Positions 1-8,845 are shown, counted from the stretch's first letter. The stretch is DNA of 64,000 nucleotides from Clostridium_AD sp937920395 (GCA_052274345.1 DAVZGP010000009.1:1-64000); one strand, 5' to 3'. Notes: generated by a model not told the origin, from the letters alone. Numbers and translations: made by a program.

Positions 1-58
1 GGTTAGTATGACTGAATTATTATCAATGCTTACAACTACATTATACGAGGGGGGAAGT

Positions 59-1357
59 ATGAAGAAGACCATTGGATTTATAATTATTTTAGTTTTGATG
101 GCTTTTGCACTATTTTCATTGAGAAGTTCTTTTAAAGAATATGGAGTTACAGTCAAAGATGGTAGTATTAAAACACAAGTTTTATATAAAGGGTTAAATA
201 ATTCAGTGGATTTTACTAAAGATAATGAGGGAAATTATTATATTGCGTTCAAAGATAGAATACAGTACATAGATAAAGCAGGCAGGGCGTTTAATATATT
301 CATAAATAAGAATTTAAGTATAACTAGCTTAGATTACAATAAAAAAACATTGTATTACGCCTCGGGTACAAGAGTTTATTCATATAATTTAATATCAAAG
401 GAGAATAAAGAAATAATAAAAAATATACCGAATTATGGAGACTATAATAAAAGTTTGATTAGAATTAATGGAGATTATTTATTTGTTACAATAGGGTCAG
501 CTACAAATTCTGGGGTAGTTGGACTTGACAATAAGTGGCTAGATAATTATCCCCAAAACCATGACATTACTCCTAAAAGTATAACTATAAAAGGAATAAA
601 TTTCGCAGGGGTAAAAACAGGAGCATTCGTTCCATATCTAACTAGAAATGTAAAAGGACAGATCATAACGCAGCATGTTATTGGAAATTCATCTATAATA
701 GTTTATAATTTAAAAACTGGCGCACAAGGAAAATTTGCTTGGGGTATAAGAAATATGACGGGGATAGATTTTAATAGTGAGGGCAAAGTATTAGTTATAG
801 TTGGAGGCATGGAGGCAAGAGGATTAAGAGCTGTGAAAGGTGATAGTGACTACATTTATAAAATTAAAAAAAATGAATGGTATGGTTTTCCAGATTACTC
901 TGGTGGTGATCCAATAAGCTCTCCTAAGTTTACAGACTTGTTTAATAAGCCAATACCAGCTATTCTAGATAACCATCCTACAATAAATCCACCGGCACCA
1001 ATATATCAACATAAATCAGTGAATAGCTTAATAAGTTTAGCAATAGATACAAAAGGAATATTTGGAGATAAAGATTGTATATATTTCTATGAAAAGAATG
1101 ATAATAGTATATATAGTTTAAATAAAAATAGTGCACTTAAAGAAAAAGTGAAATTTGAAAGTGGAGCATATATATCTAGCATAAAATTTTTTGATAATTT
1201 GATAATACTAGATTCTAAAAATGGATATTTGATTAGTATAGAAAAATGTAAATCTAGTAATATAAGTAGTGGAATAGGTGAGTTTTATTACTTTTTGTTA
1301 ACAATAGTTACAACTTTAATAGTGGTTATACTTGTTGATTTAAGAAAAAAGAACTAA
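59..1357 (+). CDS. membrane-anchored sugar-dehydrogenase-like beta-propeller protein
   Basis: A 432-residue protein. An upstream in-frame ATG exists at 8, but the ATG at 59 follows a strong GAGGGGGGA site and opens directly into a hydrophobic signal/anchor (residues about 4-21). The middle (WGIRNMTGIDF, then GGMEARG and NEWYGFPDYSGG) resembles the conserved part of glucose/sorbosone dehydrogenase propellers (GLRNP..G, then YGWP). The C-terminal 25 residues form a second membrane helix followed by RKKN, so the propeller is probably extracellular and tethered at both ends. PQQ binding and the substrate cannot be judged from sequence alone, and a purely structural propeller is possible. Confidence 0.6.
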   Translation: MKKTIGFIIILVLMAFALFSLRSSFKEYGVTVKDGSIKTQVLYKGLNNSVDFTKDNEGNYYIAFKDRIQYIDKAGRAFNIFINKNLSITSLDYNKKTLYYASGTRVYSYNLISKENKEIIKNIPNYGDYNKSLIRINGDYLFVTIGSATNSGVVGLDNKWLDNYPQNHDITPKSITIKGINFAGVKTGAFVPYLTRNVKGQIITQHVIGNSSIIVYNLKTGAQGKFAWGIRNMTGIDFNSEGKVLVIVGGMEARGLRAVKGDSDYIYKIKKNEWYGFPDYSGGDPISSPKFTDLFNKPIPAILDNHPTINPPAPIYQHKSVNSLISLAIDTKGIFGDKDCIYFYEKNDNSIYSLNKNSALKEKVKFESGAYISSIKFFDNLIILDSKNGYLISIEKCKSSNISSGIGEFYYFLLTIVTTLIVVILVDLRKKN

Positions 1358-1442
1358 AATAGAGTAAGTAATTATTATTATGGTAAAATTAAACATGTTT
1401 TTAAAATAGATTTAGCGTATACTAAATTAAGAGGTGAACAGC

Positions 1443-2144
1443 TTGAAGAAACAATTTGAAGCTACATATGGAAAAACCTTACGAGGTTTAATGGTAACAA
1501 TAAATCCAATTAAAAAAAGGATTATGAAAACTCATTGTATTGTTCATAAATTTATTAATATTCAAGCGATTGAGATATTAAAAAATAAAGGATACACTGA
1601 AGTTAATACCTTCTATAAATATTATGTAAAAGAATTAAACAAGGGGGTTACTTGGGCAGATCAAGATTTTAAGAGCTCAAATCATTTTTATCATCACATT
1701 ACGGGAACAGGGTTATATGGATTTTCTAATGCATTAACAGAATTTAATAAATACTATAAATATGCGTTAAAGTTCGTAGAAGCTGGGGATATAAGGCAAG
1801 CAATGTTTTATTTTGGAGCAGCGTGCCATTTGATTCAGGATGCTACTGTTCCTCAACATGTGAACAATAAATTACTTAAAAATCATAGAAATTTTGAACT
1901 TTGGATTATAGGTAGATTAATGAGTGATTATTCATTCCCTATTTTTAATGAAATAATTAAGCAAGATAAAATAGAAGACTATATAAAGAATAATGCAACA
2001 TTTGCTAGTGATACTTATATTTCACATAGAAATATAATAAATAAGGAAGAGAGATATAGAAAAGTATCTACACTTATAGTTCAGAGAGCACAAAAAACTA
2101 CTGCGGGCTTAATGTTAAATTTCTATGATGAAATTAACAAATAA
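1443..2144 (+). CDS. zinc-dependent phospholipase C-like protein
   Basis: About 233 residues, all-helical in appearance. It matches the N-terminal catalytic domain of the clostridial alpha-toxin/zinc phospholipase C family. Candidate zinc ligands lie in the family order: THCIVHKF near the N-terminus, TWADQD, SSNHFYHH, FGAACHLIQDATVPQHV, and HRNFE. It has no signal peptide and no C-terminal C2-like membrane-binding domain, unlike secreted alpha-toxin, so it may act inside the cell or leave by another route. The start is taken as TTG 1443, six bases after GAGGTG; the GTG at 1434 lies inside that ribosome site. A terminator follows directly. Confidence 0.72.
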   Translation: MKKQFEATYGKTLRGLMVTINPIKKRIMKTHCIVHKFINIQAIEILKNKGYTEVNTFYKYYVKELNKGVTWADQDFKSSNHFYHHITGTGLYGFSNALTEFNKYYKYALKFVEAGDIRQAMFYFGAACHLIQDATVPQHVNNKLLKNHRNFELWIIGRLMSDYSFPIFNEIIKQDKIEDYIKNNATFASDTYISHRNIINKEERYRKVSTLIVQRAQKTTAGLMLNFYDEINK

Positions 2145-2176
2145 TTCCTTTATTTTAGAGGAATTATTTTGTTTTT
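2143..2176 (+). terminator. rho-independent terminator after the phospholipase C-like gene
   Basis: An eight-base-pair stem (AATTCCTT with GAGGAATT, loop TATTTTA) is followed by a T-rich tract. It begins at the stop codon of the upstream gene. Confidence 0.7.
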
Positions 2177-2240
2177 GAAGAATAAATTTTAAATAAGTAT
2201 ATATATAATATAATTATATATAATGAAGGGGGGAGAACAA

Positions 2241-2780
2241 GTGAATAAGGAGGTTTTATTAAATTTAGAGAAAGAAATTTTCAAAGGAAATCTATTAGAT
2301 ATAGGGTTTTCTAATCATGGGATCATATACAATATATATAAAGAGTACATTGATGATAGTAGTAGTGTAGATTATGTTGAAGGAAAAGCGGAAAAGGAAT
2401 TAATAGAGAATGGGGTATATGATACCTGTGCATTGTTTTTTACTTTAAGCGATATAAAACTTACATATAATAAAAGAAAATTGATACAAGATATATATAA
2501 ATATTTGAAAGTTGACGGAATGTTATATATTTGGGATATAGATAAAGGAATAGCTAAAACGTTTAATAAGGAAATTAAAATTGTATTACCAGATAAAAGT
2601 ACAAAACAAATACATTTAAAGGATTTAAATATATTAAAAAACAGTTCTAAAGATAATACAATGAGAATTTTAGAACCTTATTTTAAGGTGCTAACATTAA
2701 AAAATTCGGATAATGTTTACTATATGATATGTAAAAAGAAAGGGAAATCAAAAGATGAAAGTAACGCTAATAGGCATTAA
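2241..2780 (+). CDS. class I methyltransferase-like protein
   Basis: A 179-residue cytoplasmic protein. The GTG at 2241 is chosen because GGGGGGAG lies just upstream; the in-frame ATG at 2223 has no spacing for a ribosome site. The fold order looks like a SAM-dependent methyltransferase: LLDIGFSNHG near the N-terminus stands where the glycine-rich motif I would be, followed by YDTCALFF and a LKVDGMLYIWD strand. The motif I glycines are poorly kept, so SAM binding is uncertain. It overlaps the next gene by 26 bases, which suggests translational coupling with the radical SAM protein. The function is unknown. Confidence 0.5.
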   Translation: MNKEVLLNLEKEIFKGNLLDIGFSNHGIIYNIYKEYIDDSSSVDYVEGKAEKELIENGVYDTCALFFTLSDIKLTYNKRKLIQDIYKYLKVDGMLYIWDIDKGIAKTFNKEIKIVLPDKSTKQIHLKDLNILKNSSKDNTMRILEPYFKVLTLKNSDNVYYMICKKKGKSKDESNANRH

Positions 2781-4518
2781 TGCAAAATACATTCACACTA
2801 ATTTGGCAGTAAGATATTTAAAAGCTTTTGCTAATGATTTAGATTATGAATGTGAAATTATGGAGTTTTCAATCAATGATCAAATTGAAAGAATACTTGA
2901 GGAAATATTAAAGAGTAAATCAGACATTGTAGCATTTTCTTGCTACATATGGAACATAGAGTATGTTAAGGCTGTATCGTCACTTATTAAACTTGTAAAT
3001 AGTAATATTGAAGTTCTTTATGGTGGGCCTGAGGTTAGTTTTGATTGTGAAGATTTTCTACACAAAAATGTAGGAGATTATGTAATAGAAGGTGAAGGCG
3101 AAGAAACATATAAGGAATTTATTGAATGGAAAATTTCATTATCAAAGAAATCACTTATAAATGCAAAAGCAATCAATGAGAAAAAAATTGACTTTAAAAA
3201 TATTTTGGGATTATATTTTAAGAGGCTAGACAAAATTTATTATAATGGGCAAAGACCGTTAATGGATATAAATAAGGTTATTTTCCCATATTATGAAGAA
3301 GAATTTACAAATAAAATAGTTTATTATGAAGCATCTAGAGGATGTCCTTTTAGTTGTAAATATTGTTTATCATCAACAACACATGGAGTTAGATTCCTTA
3401 ATGTAGAAAGAGTGAAAAAAGAATTAAAATTTCTCGCAGATAAGAAAGTGAGACTCGTAAAGTTTGTAGATAGAACATTTAATTGTAATCCTGAATACTC
3501 AATAGAAATTTGGAGATTTTTAATAAATTTAGATTGCGAGACAATGTTTCATTTTGAAATATCAGCAGATTTGATAAATCAAAAGGAAATAGATGTTTTG
3601 GCGGATACACCAAAGGGTAGATTTCAATTTGAAGTTGGAGTTCAAACTACTAATCCTATTGTGCTTAATAATATAAGTAGATTCGTAACTTTTGATGAAA
3701 TTAGTGATAAGGTTACAAAAGTAAAAGAAATAGGGACTATTAATCAACATTTAGATTTAATAGCAGGACTTCCAGGAGAAAATTATGAATCATTTAGAAA
3801 TTCTTTTAACGATGTTTATGGAATTCATGTTGAAGTAATACAATTAGGATTTTTAAAATTACTTAAGGGTTCAGAGATGATAAATGAGTCCGAGCTATGG
3901 GGAATGGTTTACGCACCGTATCCACCATTTGAAATTCTAAAGACAAGGGATATAAGTTATGAAGAATTAGTAAAATTAAAAAGGGTAGAAAAAATGGTAG
4001 ATAAATATCATAATTCACAAAAGTTTGACAATATTTTAAAATATTTTGTGGAGAAATTTAATACTCCCTTTGATTTCTTTTATGAACTTGGATTGTTTTT
4101 TTATGAAAAAGGATATTTAGGTATAAAAATTTCTTCAGTAGATTATTATAAAATCTTCATAGAGTTTAATGAAGAAAAATTAAAAGCGGATAATTTTGTT
4201 TTAAAAGAGATTGTTAAATTTGATTATCTTCAATATAATAAGAAGAAGTGGATTCCAGATTTTCTAACTAGAGATATGGATAAAGTAGCGGAAAGGGAAA
4301 TTAGGGAAAAATTAGTTAAAAGCAATGTAATAGATGATGTTTTTGGTAAAGAGTTTTTATCTAGTAAGAAAAATTTATCTAATATTCATGTTGAAAAATA
4401 CATGATTGATATTTTAGAATATGTAGATAACAATACTGTATGTATTGAAAATCATTATTTAGCATATGACATTAATGATGAGGAACATATAAAAGACATA
4501 ACGAGTATTGTAGTATAA
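2755..4518 (+). CDS. B12-binding-domain radical SAM protein (DUF4080 type)
   Basis: A 587-residue protein. The N-terminal 130 residues form a cobalamin-binding-like Rossmann domain (VTLIGINAKYIHTN, LYGGPEVS). A radical SAM core follows, with the CPFSCKYC cluster motif that holds a [4Fe-4S] centre and cleaves S-adenosylmethionine. A C-terminal region typical of DUF4080 proteins completes it. The family modifies unknown substrates in many clostridia; a KxxxH-type cobalamin motif is not evident, so B12 may not be bound. It is co-transcribed with, and overlaps, the methyltransferase-like gene at 2241, and the two may act together. Confidence 0.82.
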   Translation: MKVTLIGINAKYIHTNLAVRYLKAFANDLDYECEIMEFSINDQIERILEEILKSKSDIVAFSCYIWNIEYVKAVSSLIKLVNSNIEVLYGGPEVSFDCEDFLHKNVGDYVIEGEGEETYKEFIEWKISLSKKSLINAKAINEKKIDFKNILGLYFKRLDKIYYNGQRPLMDINKVIFPYYEEEFTNKIVYYEASRGCPFSCKYCLSSTTHGVRFLNVERVKKELKFLADKKVRLVKFVDRTFNCNPEYSIEIWRFLINLDCETMFHFEISADLINQKEIDVLADTPKGRFQFEVGVQTTNPIVLNNISRFVTFDEISDKVTKVKEIGTINQHLDLIAGLPGENYESFRNSFNDVYGIHVEVIQLGFLKLLKGSEMINESELWGMVYAPYPPFEILKTRDISYEELVKLKRVEKMVDKYHNSQKFDNILKYFVEKFNTPFDFFYELGLFFYEKGYLGIKISSVDYYKIFIEFNEEKLKADNFVLKEIVKFDYLQYNKKKWIPDFLTRDMDKVAEREIREKLVKSNVIDDVFGKEFLSSKKNLSNIHVEKYMIDILEYVDNNTVCIENHYLAYDINDEEHIKDITSIVV

Positions 4519-4571
4519 ATAAAGATTTAGTGATATAAAAAACAATTAATAGATGGAAGAGGAGAAGACAC

Positions 4572-5042
4572 ATGGCAGTTAGAGAAATATTACAATATGG
4601 TGACAAACGCCTTAATACAATTTGTGATAAGGTTAGAAAAGTTGATAGGAAAATTTTGAATTTAGTTGATGATATGATGGATACCCTTTATGAGGGAAAT
4701 GGGATAGGACTAGCAGCACCTCAAATAGGAGTTTTAAAAAGGGTAGTCTTAATTGATTTAGGAGAAGAAGAAGGAGAGCCAATAGTTATTATAAATCCTA
4801 AAATAACGGCGCAATCTGGAAAAGAGAAGGATGAGGAAGGATGCTTAAGTTATGTAGGATACGAGGGCGAAGTATATAGGCCAACGGCTGTTACTGTAGT
4901 AGGAATTAATATTAAAGGAAAATCAGTAACTTATAATGCTACAGGATTACTTGCAAGAGCTTTTTGTCATGAAATTGATCACTTAGACGGAATAATGTAT
5001 ATGTCTAGAGCTGAGGAAACACATAAGCTAATTGAAAAATAG
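4572..5042 (+). CDS. def: peptide deformylase
   Basis: A 156-residue enzyme that removes the formyl group from the N-terminal methionine of new proteins. All three signature motifs are present: GIGLAAPQIG (44-53), EGCLS (89-93, metal ligand Cys91) and HEIDH (133-137, two metal His and the catalytic Glu). The residues after EGCLS are YVG rather than the common VPG, a mild deviation near the substrate site. The ATG follows GAAGAGGAGAAG. A clear terminator ends the unit. Confidence 0.95.
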   Translation: MAVREILQYGDKRLNTICDKVRKVDRKILNLVDDMMDTLYEGNGIGLAAPQIGVLKRVVLIDLGEEEGEPIVIINPKITAQSGKEKDEEGCLSYVGYEGEVYRPTAVTVVGINIKGKSVTYNATGLLARAFCHEIDHLDGIMYMSRAEETHKLIEK

Positions 5043-5074
5043 TATTATAAATTTATTATAAAAATTGTATGAGA

Positions 5075-5120
5075 AGCATATCTCTTGATTATTTTATATC
5101 AAGAGGTATGCTTTTTTATT
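5075..5120 (+). terminator. rho-independent terminator after def
   Basis: A long stem pairs AGCATATCTCTTGAT with ATCAAGAGGTATGCT (one G-T pair) around a short AT loop and ends in a T run. Confidence 0.88.
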
Positions 5121-5132
5121 TTTTGACACAGC

Positions 5133-5237
5133 ATCCAATTAGAATCAAATTTTTCCTACGTGTCTTACAAAAGAACTTGAAATAAATTTTAGAATTTCTT
5201 AGCGACGTGAACGCATTGGAGACAATATATACTTTTC
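5133..5237. repeat. degenerate copy of a palindromic interspersed repeat (family shared with 11293-11481)
   Basis: Bases 5191-5236 match, at about 80% by eye, the reverse complement of the left arm of the repeat at 11293-11481. The shared blocks are AGAATTxCTxAGCGA, GTGAAxGCA and AATATATACTTT. The left part (5133-5160) pairs only weakly with the right part, so this copy looks truncated or decayed. It fills the space between two convergent genes and encodes nothing. Confidence 0.6.
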
Positions 5238-5271
5238 GTTATAGCATAACCTAAGAAAAACTAATTATTTA

Positions 5272-6105
5272 TTATTTAAGGCATTTATTGATATACTCGT
5301 GAAGTCTGTCATCCCAAGGTGCAATATCGATACCCAAAGCTTTTTTTATATGCGAATTATCAGTGCAAGTATATTTAGGTTCACGAATGAGATTAGATAA
5401 AAGTTTATCTGAACTTACAACTAAAGGGACGTTTAAATCACTAAATTCTATAATGCTTTTTATTAGTGTTGATTTTGATATACATCCCTCATTAGTATAA
5501 TTATATATTCCATATTTATCAGTCCCTAATAATTTCTGAATAATTAAAGTTAAATCTTCAATATATGTTATACAAAGAGTGGGATTTGAAAATAGATAAA
5601 TTGCAGTATGTTTTCCATTTATGAGTTTTCTAACAAAACAATCATTTCCACCGAACACAGTTGAACTACGAATAATAAAATATTTTTGACAAATAGTTTG
5701 AATTAACTCTTCTCCGCCAAGTTTACTCTTACTAAAAGTATTTATGGGGGTGCATTCATCAACTTCACTGTAGGGTGCTGAACTACTATCGCCGTATACA
5801 TCTGTGCTAGAGAGGTATATTAGAGGTATATTAAGGTCACTGCAGCAATTAGCAATATTTAATGTTCCTACAGTGTTTACATCGTAGGCTAAGGATTCAT
5901 TGTATTCACAAATATATTTATTAGTTATTGCTGCAGTGTGGATTACAGCATCAGGTTTTAATAAATTCAAAGTTTTTTTAGTATTTACTTTGTCTACTAT
6001 GTTAAGTTCAGTTTTATCTAATCCATATACAGTATGTGATTTTGACAATACGTCACATAAATAAGTTCCTATGTTACCATTTGCACCAGTTATTAAAATA
6101 TTCAT
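5272..6105 (-). CDS. RmlD-like NAD(P)-dependent sugar-nucleotide reductase/epimerase
   Basis: A 277-residue extended short-chain dehydrogenase. The Rossmann motif GANGNIG (7-13) binds NAD(P). The middle (YLSSTDVYGD, APYSEVDECTPINTFSKSKLGGE) follows dTDP-4-dehydrorhamnose reductase and related epimerases. In that family the active site is YxxxK within NxYGxxK; here the Tyr position is Phe (TFSKSK), while the Lys remains. The ATG has a strong AGGAGGGA site. The gene stands alone, with no other rml or polysaccharide genes beside it. The fold assignment is secure; activity is doubtful. Confidence 0.75.
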   Translation of the reverse strand: MNILITGANGNIGTYLCDVLSKSHTVYGLDKTELNIVDKVNTKKTLNLLKPDAVIHTAAITNKYICEYNESLAYDVNTVGTLNIANCCSDLNIPLIYLSSTDVYGDSSSAPYSEVDECTPINTFSKSKLGGEELIQTICQKYFIIRSSTVFGGNDCFVRKLINGKHTAIYLFSNPTLCITYIEDLTLIIQKLLGTDKYGIYNYTNEGCISKSTLIKSIIEFSDLNVPLVVSSDKLLSNLIREPKYTCTDNSHIKKALGIDIAPWDDRLHEYINKCLK

Positions 6106-6295
6106 AGATCCCTCCTGAAAATTTATTCTATTAAAGTATATGACGCAATAATGTTATTATTAAGCATTTTGAATATTAGCTATATTTATTTTAATAAAGA
6201 GCTCAGTATAAACATTAGTTAAATGAATTCTAGAGAATATTTTAATATTTAAGTGACAAACTACTTAAAACAAGTAGTTATATATATATACTAGT

Positions 6296-6310
6296 TAATA
6301 ATTATTATTA
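6296..6310. promoter_or_regulatory. PerR/Fur-like operator candidate at the fprA promoter
   Basis: The perfect 15-bp palindrome TAATAATTATTATTA has the 7-1-7 layout of PerR boxes (consensus TTATAATNATTATAA, one mismatch per half). It ends one base before the -35 element of fprA. The identical 15-mer recurs at 12437-12451. Confidence 0.5.
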
Positions 6311-6311
6311 G

Positions 6312-6340
6312 TTGAACCGATTTGGGAAATGTGGTAAAAT
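6312..6340 (+). promoter_or_regulatory. sigma-A-type promoter of fprA
   Basis: TTGAAC and TAAAAT are separated by exactly 17 bases, giving a leader of about 80 bases before the gene. Confidence 0.7.
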
Positions 6341-6427
6341 AAATTATAATAACAAGAACATAATTGTGTAGATAAATAGAAAAGAAAATGATTATCTGCT
6401 AAGAGAAGTTAGAGGAGGATTTTGAGG

Positions 6428-7606
6428 ATGGAAACAACAAAATTAAAAGACAATATTTATTGGGTTGGTGTAAATGACTCAAAGCTTAAGGTATTTGATA
6501 TTATAATGGAAACAAAAAAAGGAACTACATATAATTCATATTTAATAGATGATGAAAAGGTAGCTATAATAGATTCTGTTAAAAATGGTTTTCTTGATGA
6601 ATCTTTAAGTAAAATAAAAGGTGTTATTGGAGATAAGAAAGTTGATTACATAATTGTTCAACATACTGAACTTGATCATAGTGGTTCTTTAAGTAAACTT
6701 TTAGAAGTTTATCCAGAGGCTGTTGTTGTTGCATCAAAAGCTGCTATACTTTATTTAAAAGAAATTATGAACAAAGACTTTATTAGCCAGGTAGCAGTAG
6801 GTGAATTATCACTAGGAAAAAATACATTGAAATTTATATCAGCACCTAATTTACATTGGCCTGATACAATGTTTACATATGTCAAGGAACAAAAAATATT
6901 GTTTACTTGTGATGTAATGGGTTGTCATTATTCACCAGCTAGTTGTATAACTGATGCTTGTTCTGGTGATTATTTTGATGAGATGAAATATTATTTTGAG
7001 GTTATAATGGGACCTTTTAAAAAATTCGTAAATTCAGGACTTGATAAAATTGAAAATTTAAAAATAGATATAGTTGCACCAAGTCACGGACCAGTACATA
7101 TAAATGATGTTAAAATGTATATGGATCTTTATAGACAATGGGCTAAAGTTTATGAAATAAAAGAAAAAAATATTCAAATATTCTATATTTCTGCTTATCA
7201 TAATACAGAAGAGATGGCAAAATATATAGCTAAAAAGATTAACGATGCTGGTGTAAAGGCCGAGGCTCATGAAATTACATCTATGAAATTAACTGATATT
7301 GTATCATTAATTGAAAAGGCATCTGGTATTATGATTGGATCACCAACCATTAATCAAGATGCTGTAAAGCCTGCATGGGATGTTTTATCACTTGTATGCC
7401 CAATAACTAACAGAGGTAAAGTTGCAGCGGCTTTCGGTTCATATGGATGGAGTGGAGAGGGAGTTCCTATGCTTACACAAAGATTAAAATCTTTGAAATT
7501 TAAGGTTGTAGAGGAAGGATTTAAGTTCAAATTTGTACCAGCTAAAAAAGAATTTGATCAAGCTGATGAGTTTGTAGAAAAGTACTTAGAAATTTTAAAT
7601 AAATAA
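6428..7606 (+). CDS. fprA: flavodiiron protein (A-type flavoprotein, O2/NO reductase)
   Basis: A 392-residue enzyme that reduces oxygen to water (or NO to N2O) and protects anaerobes. The N-terminal metallo-beta-lactamase-like domain carries the diiron ligands HTELDH (79-84, i.e. HxExDH), NLHWPD, the Asp of TCDVMG, and SHGPVH. The C-terminal flavodoxin domain (about 250-392) starts FYISAYHNTEEMAK and binds FMN. There is no rubredoxin domain, so electrons must come from a separate carrier. ATG 6428 is nine bases after AGGAGG; TTG 6422 is too close. A good promoter and a PerR-like palindrome lie upstream, which fits oxygen-responsive control. Confidence 0.93.
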   Translation: METTKLKDNIYWVGVNDSKLKVFDIIMETKKGTTYNSYLIDDEKVAIIDSVKNGFLDESLSKIKGVIGDKKVDYIIVQHTELDHSGSLSKLLEVYPEAVVVASKAAILYLKEIMNKDFISQVAVGELSLGKNTLKFISAPNLHWPDTMFTYVKEQKILFTCDVMGCHYSPASCITDACSGDYFDEMKYYFEVIMGPFKKFVNSGLDKIENLKIDIVAPSHGPVHINDVKMYMDLYRQWAKVYEIKEKNIQIFYISAYHNTEEMAKYIAKKINDAGVKAEAHEITSMKLTDIVSLIEKASGIMIGSPTINQDAVKPAWDVLSLVCPITNRGKVAAAFGSYGWSGEGVPMLTQRLKSLKFKVVEEGFKFKFVPAKKEFDQADEFVEKYLEILNK

Positions 7607-7644
7607 TTACTATAAATATTAGTTTACAAAGTCATATAATAAAA

Positions 7645-7685
7645 AAGGAAATCTCACTTTTATAGTGAAATCTTTCTTTTTTTTT
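7645..7685 (+). terminator. probable terminator after fprA
   Basis: An imperfect hairpin (AATCTCACT with AGTGAAATCTTT) is followed by about ten T residues. Confidence 0.65.
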
Positions 7686-7714
7686 ATGAAGAATGACGCG
7701 TGGAGGCGATATAT

Positions 7715-8113
7715 TTGAATAAACAATATATAGTGAATTTTCTAAGCAAAAATGATCTAAGTGATATAGCTGAAATCCAATATAAAAAAGGAACTATAGC
7801 ACTTAAATTTAAATATTATTATGATGATGTAGAAATGGAAGCAGCTACATCTTATGCAGATGATGAAGGCAATTTTAAAGAAGAAAAAGAAGAATGGTAT
7901 GAAGAATTTTTCCTTCCTTATTTAAGTGATATTGCAGCAGATAATGTTGAGGACATTATGGAAGAGTGTACTGAAAAAATGAAAATTGAATATGAATTTA
8001 TTGGGTGTGATATATCAGAAGATTCACATGAATTTAATGAATTCGCCGTAGTTTTTTATGGTAAAGAATCCAATATTGATACTGATGATATTTTGCTTGA
8101 ATTAGATTTTTAA
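7715..8113 (+). CDS. conserved hypothetical acidic protein
   Basis: A 132-residue, very acidic, soluble protein with no recognised domain. TTG 7715 is the preferred start because GGAGGCGAT sits about seven bases upstream; GTG 7700 lies at the edge of that site. It has no signal peptide or membrane helix. It stands alone between fprA and a leftward Spo0E-like gene. Alternating strands and helices suggest a small alpha/beta fold, but no function can be given. Confidence 0.6.
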   Translation: MNKQYIVNFLSKNDLSDIAEIQYKKGTIALKFKYYYDDVEMEAATSYADDEGNFKEEKEEWYEEFFLPYLSDIAADNVEDIMEECTEKMKIEYEFIGCDISEDSHEFNEFAVVFYGKESNIDTDDILLELDF

Positions 8114-8143
8114 ATTAATGATTGTACCACAAAAGTGGATGTG

Positions 8144-8320
8144 TTAAGCTGCTTTTTTATAAGTAGCTTTAACTTTTTGATATTTAACTATAATTTCATC
8201 TAATTGTTGACTGCAACATACAACCATTTTATCAGTTGGTTTTTTATAATTCAGTAAAAAATGTAACAATGTTCTTAATGATTCTAATTCTTTATTAATA
8301 ATTTTAAGTTTAAGATTCAT
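8144..8320 (-). CDS. Spo0E-family aspartyl-phosphate phosphatase
   Basis: A 58-residue protein made of two predicted helices, the normal size for Spo0E-like proteins. The C-terminal helix carries SQQLDEIIVKY, matching the family signature SxxLDxxI that dephosphorylates Spo0A~P in bacilli. The ATG at 8320 follows AAGGAG with good spacing, so the longer 71-residue reading from 8359 is rejected. It probably delays or tunes entry into sporulation. Confidence 0.75.
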   Translation of the reverse strand: MNLKLKIINKELESLRTLLHFLLNYKKPTDKMVVCCSQQLDEIIVKYQKVKATYKKAA

Positions 8321-8649
8321 GCATTTCTCCTTATTTATGTATTTGTGAAGTAAGTACATAATACCATATTATTCAAACTATGTTAAATTTAATGTTAGTC
8401 ATTTAAATATAATAAATTACAAAATATACTATAATCTTATAAAATAGACAATAGACAGATGGAAAAAAAATACAATATAAGACATGCAGGTGTTGAAAAA
8501 AGCTACTTGTAATAATATGTAAATGACGAAAAAAGTCTTAATATTTTTGTATTATAATCATAAAAATAGAATATACTTGATTTTTATTAGTTAAACACAA
8601 AACATTTAAGTATAATTAAAAAATAAAAAAATAATCAAGAGGTGATATT
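8321..8649. other. AT-rich intergenic region
   Basis: About 330 bases between the leftward spo0E-like gene and the DUF896 gene. It contains TATAAT-like sequences and two weak Spo0A-box-like words (TGTTGAA near 8492, TGACGAA near 8523), each one base off the consensus. No ORF or RNA structure was recognised. Confidence 0.4.
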
Positions 8650-8817
8650 ATTAATACAGATGAATTAAATAATAGGATAAATTATCTTTATAAAAAAAGT
8701 AAAGAAGAAAAACTTACCGAGGAAGAAACATTAGAGCAAAAGGAATTAAGACAAAAGTATATTGATAAGGTTAAAAAAAATTTTAGATCACAATTAGATA
8801 CAATTAAAAAGATTTAA
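8650..8817 (+). CDS. DUF896 (YnzC-type) small cytoplasmic protein with apparent ATT start
   Basis: A 55-residue reading frame matches the DUF896 family: helix NNRINYLYKKS, then LTEEETLEQKELRQKYID and a basic tail with SQLDTIKKI. Between the upstream in-frame stop (8632) and the conserved helix there is no ATG, GTG or TTG. The only candidates are ATT 8647 and ATT 8650. GAGGTGAT (8639-8646) is correctly placed for ATT 8650, where the protein would read MNTDELNNR. The family is widespread in Firmicutes, but its biochemical role is not settled. It is shorter than B. subtilis YnzC, ending soon after the core. It precedes hprK by 28 bases. Confidence 0.7.
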   Translation: MNTDELNNRINYLYKKSKEEKLTEEETLEQKELRQKYIDKVKKNFRSQLDTIKKI

Positions 8818-8845
8818 TTAATTATTAGGAATGGGGGAACTTACA

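Larger units (their letters stand above)
6106..6427. other. divergent intergenic region
   Basis: About 320 bases between the divergent RmlD-like and fprA genes. It holds the fprA promoter and a PerR/Fur-like palindrome (listed separately) and otherwise AT-rich sequence with no ORF. The promoter of the leftward gene was not located. Confidence 0.6.
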
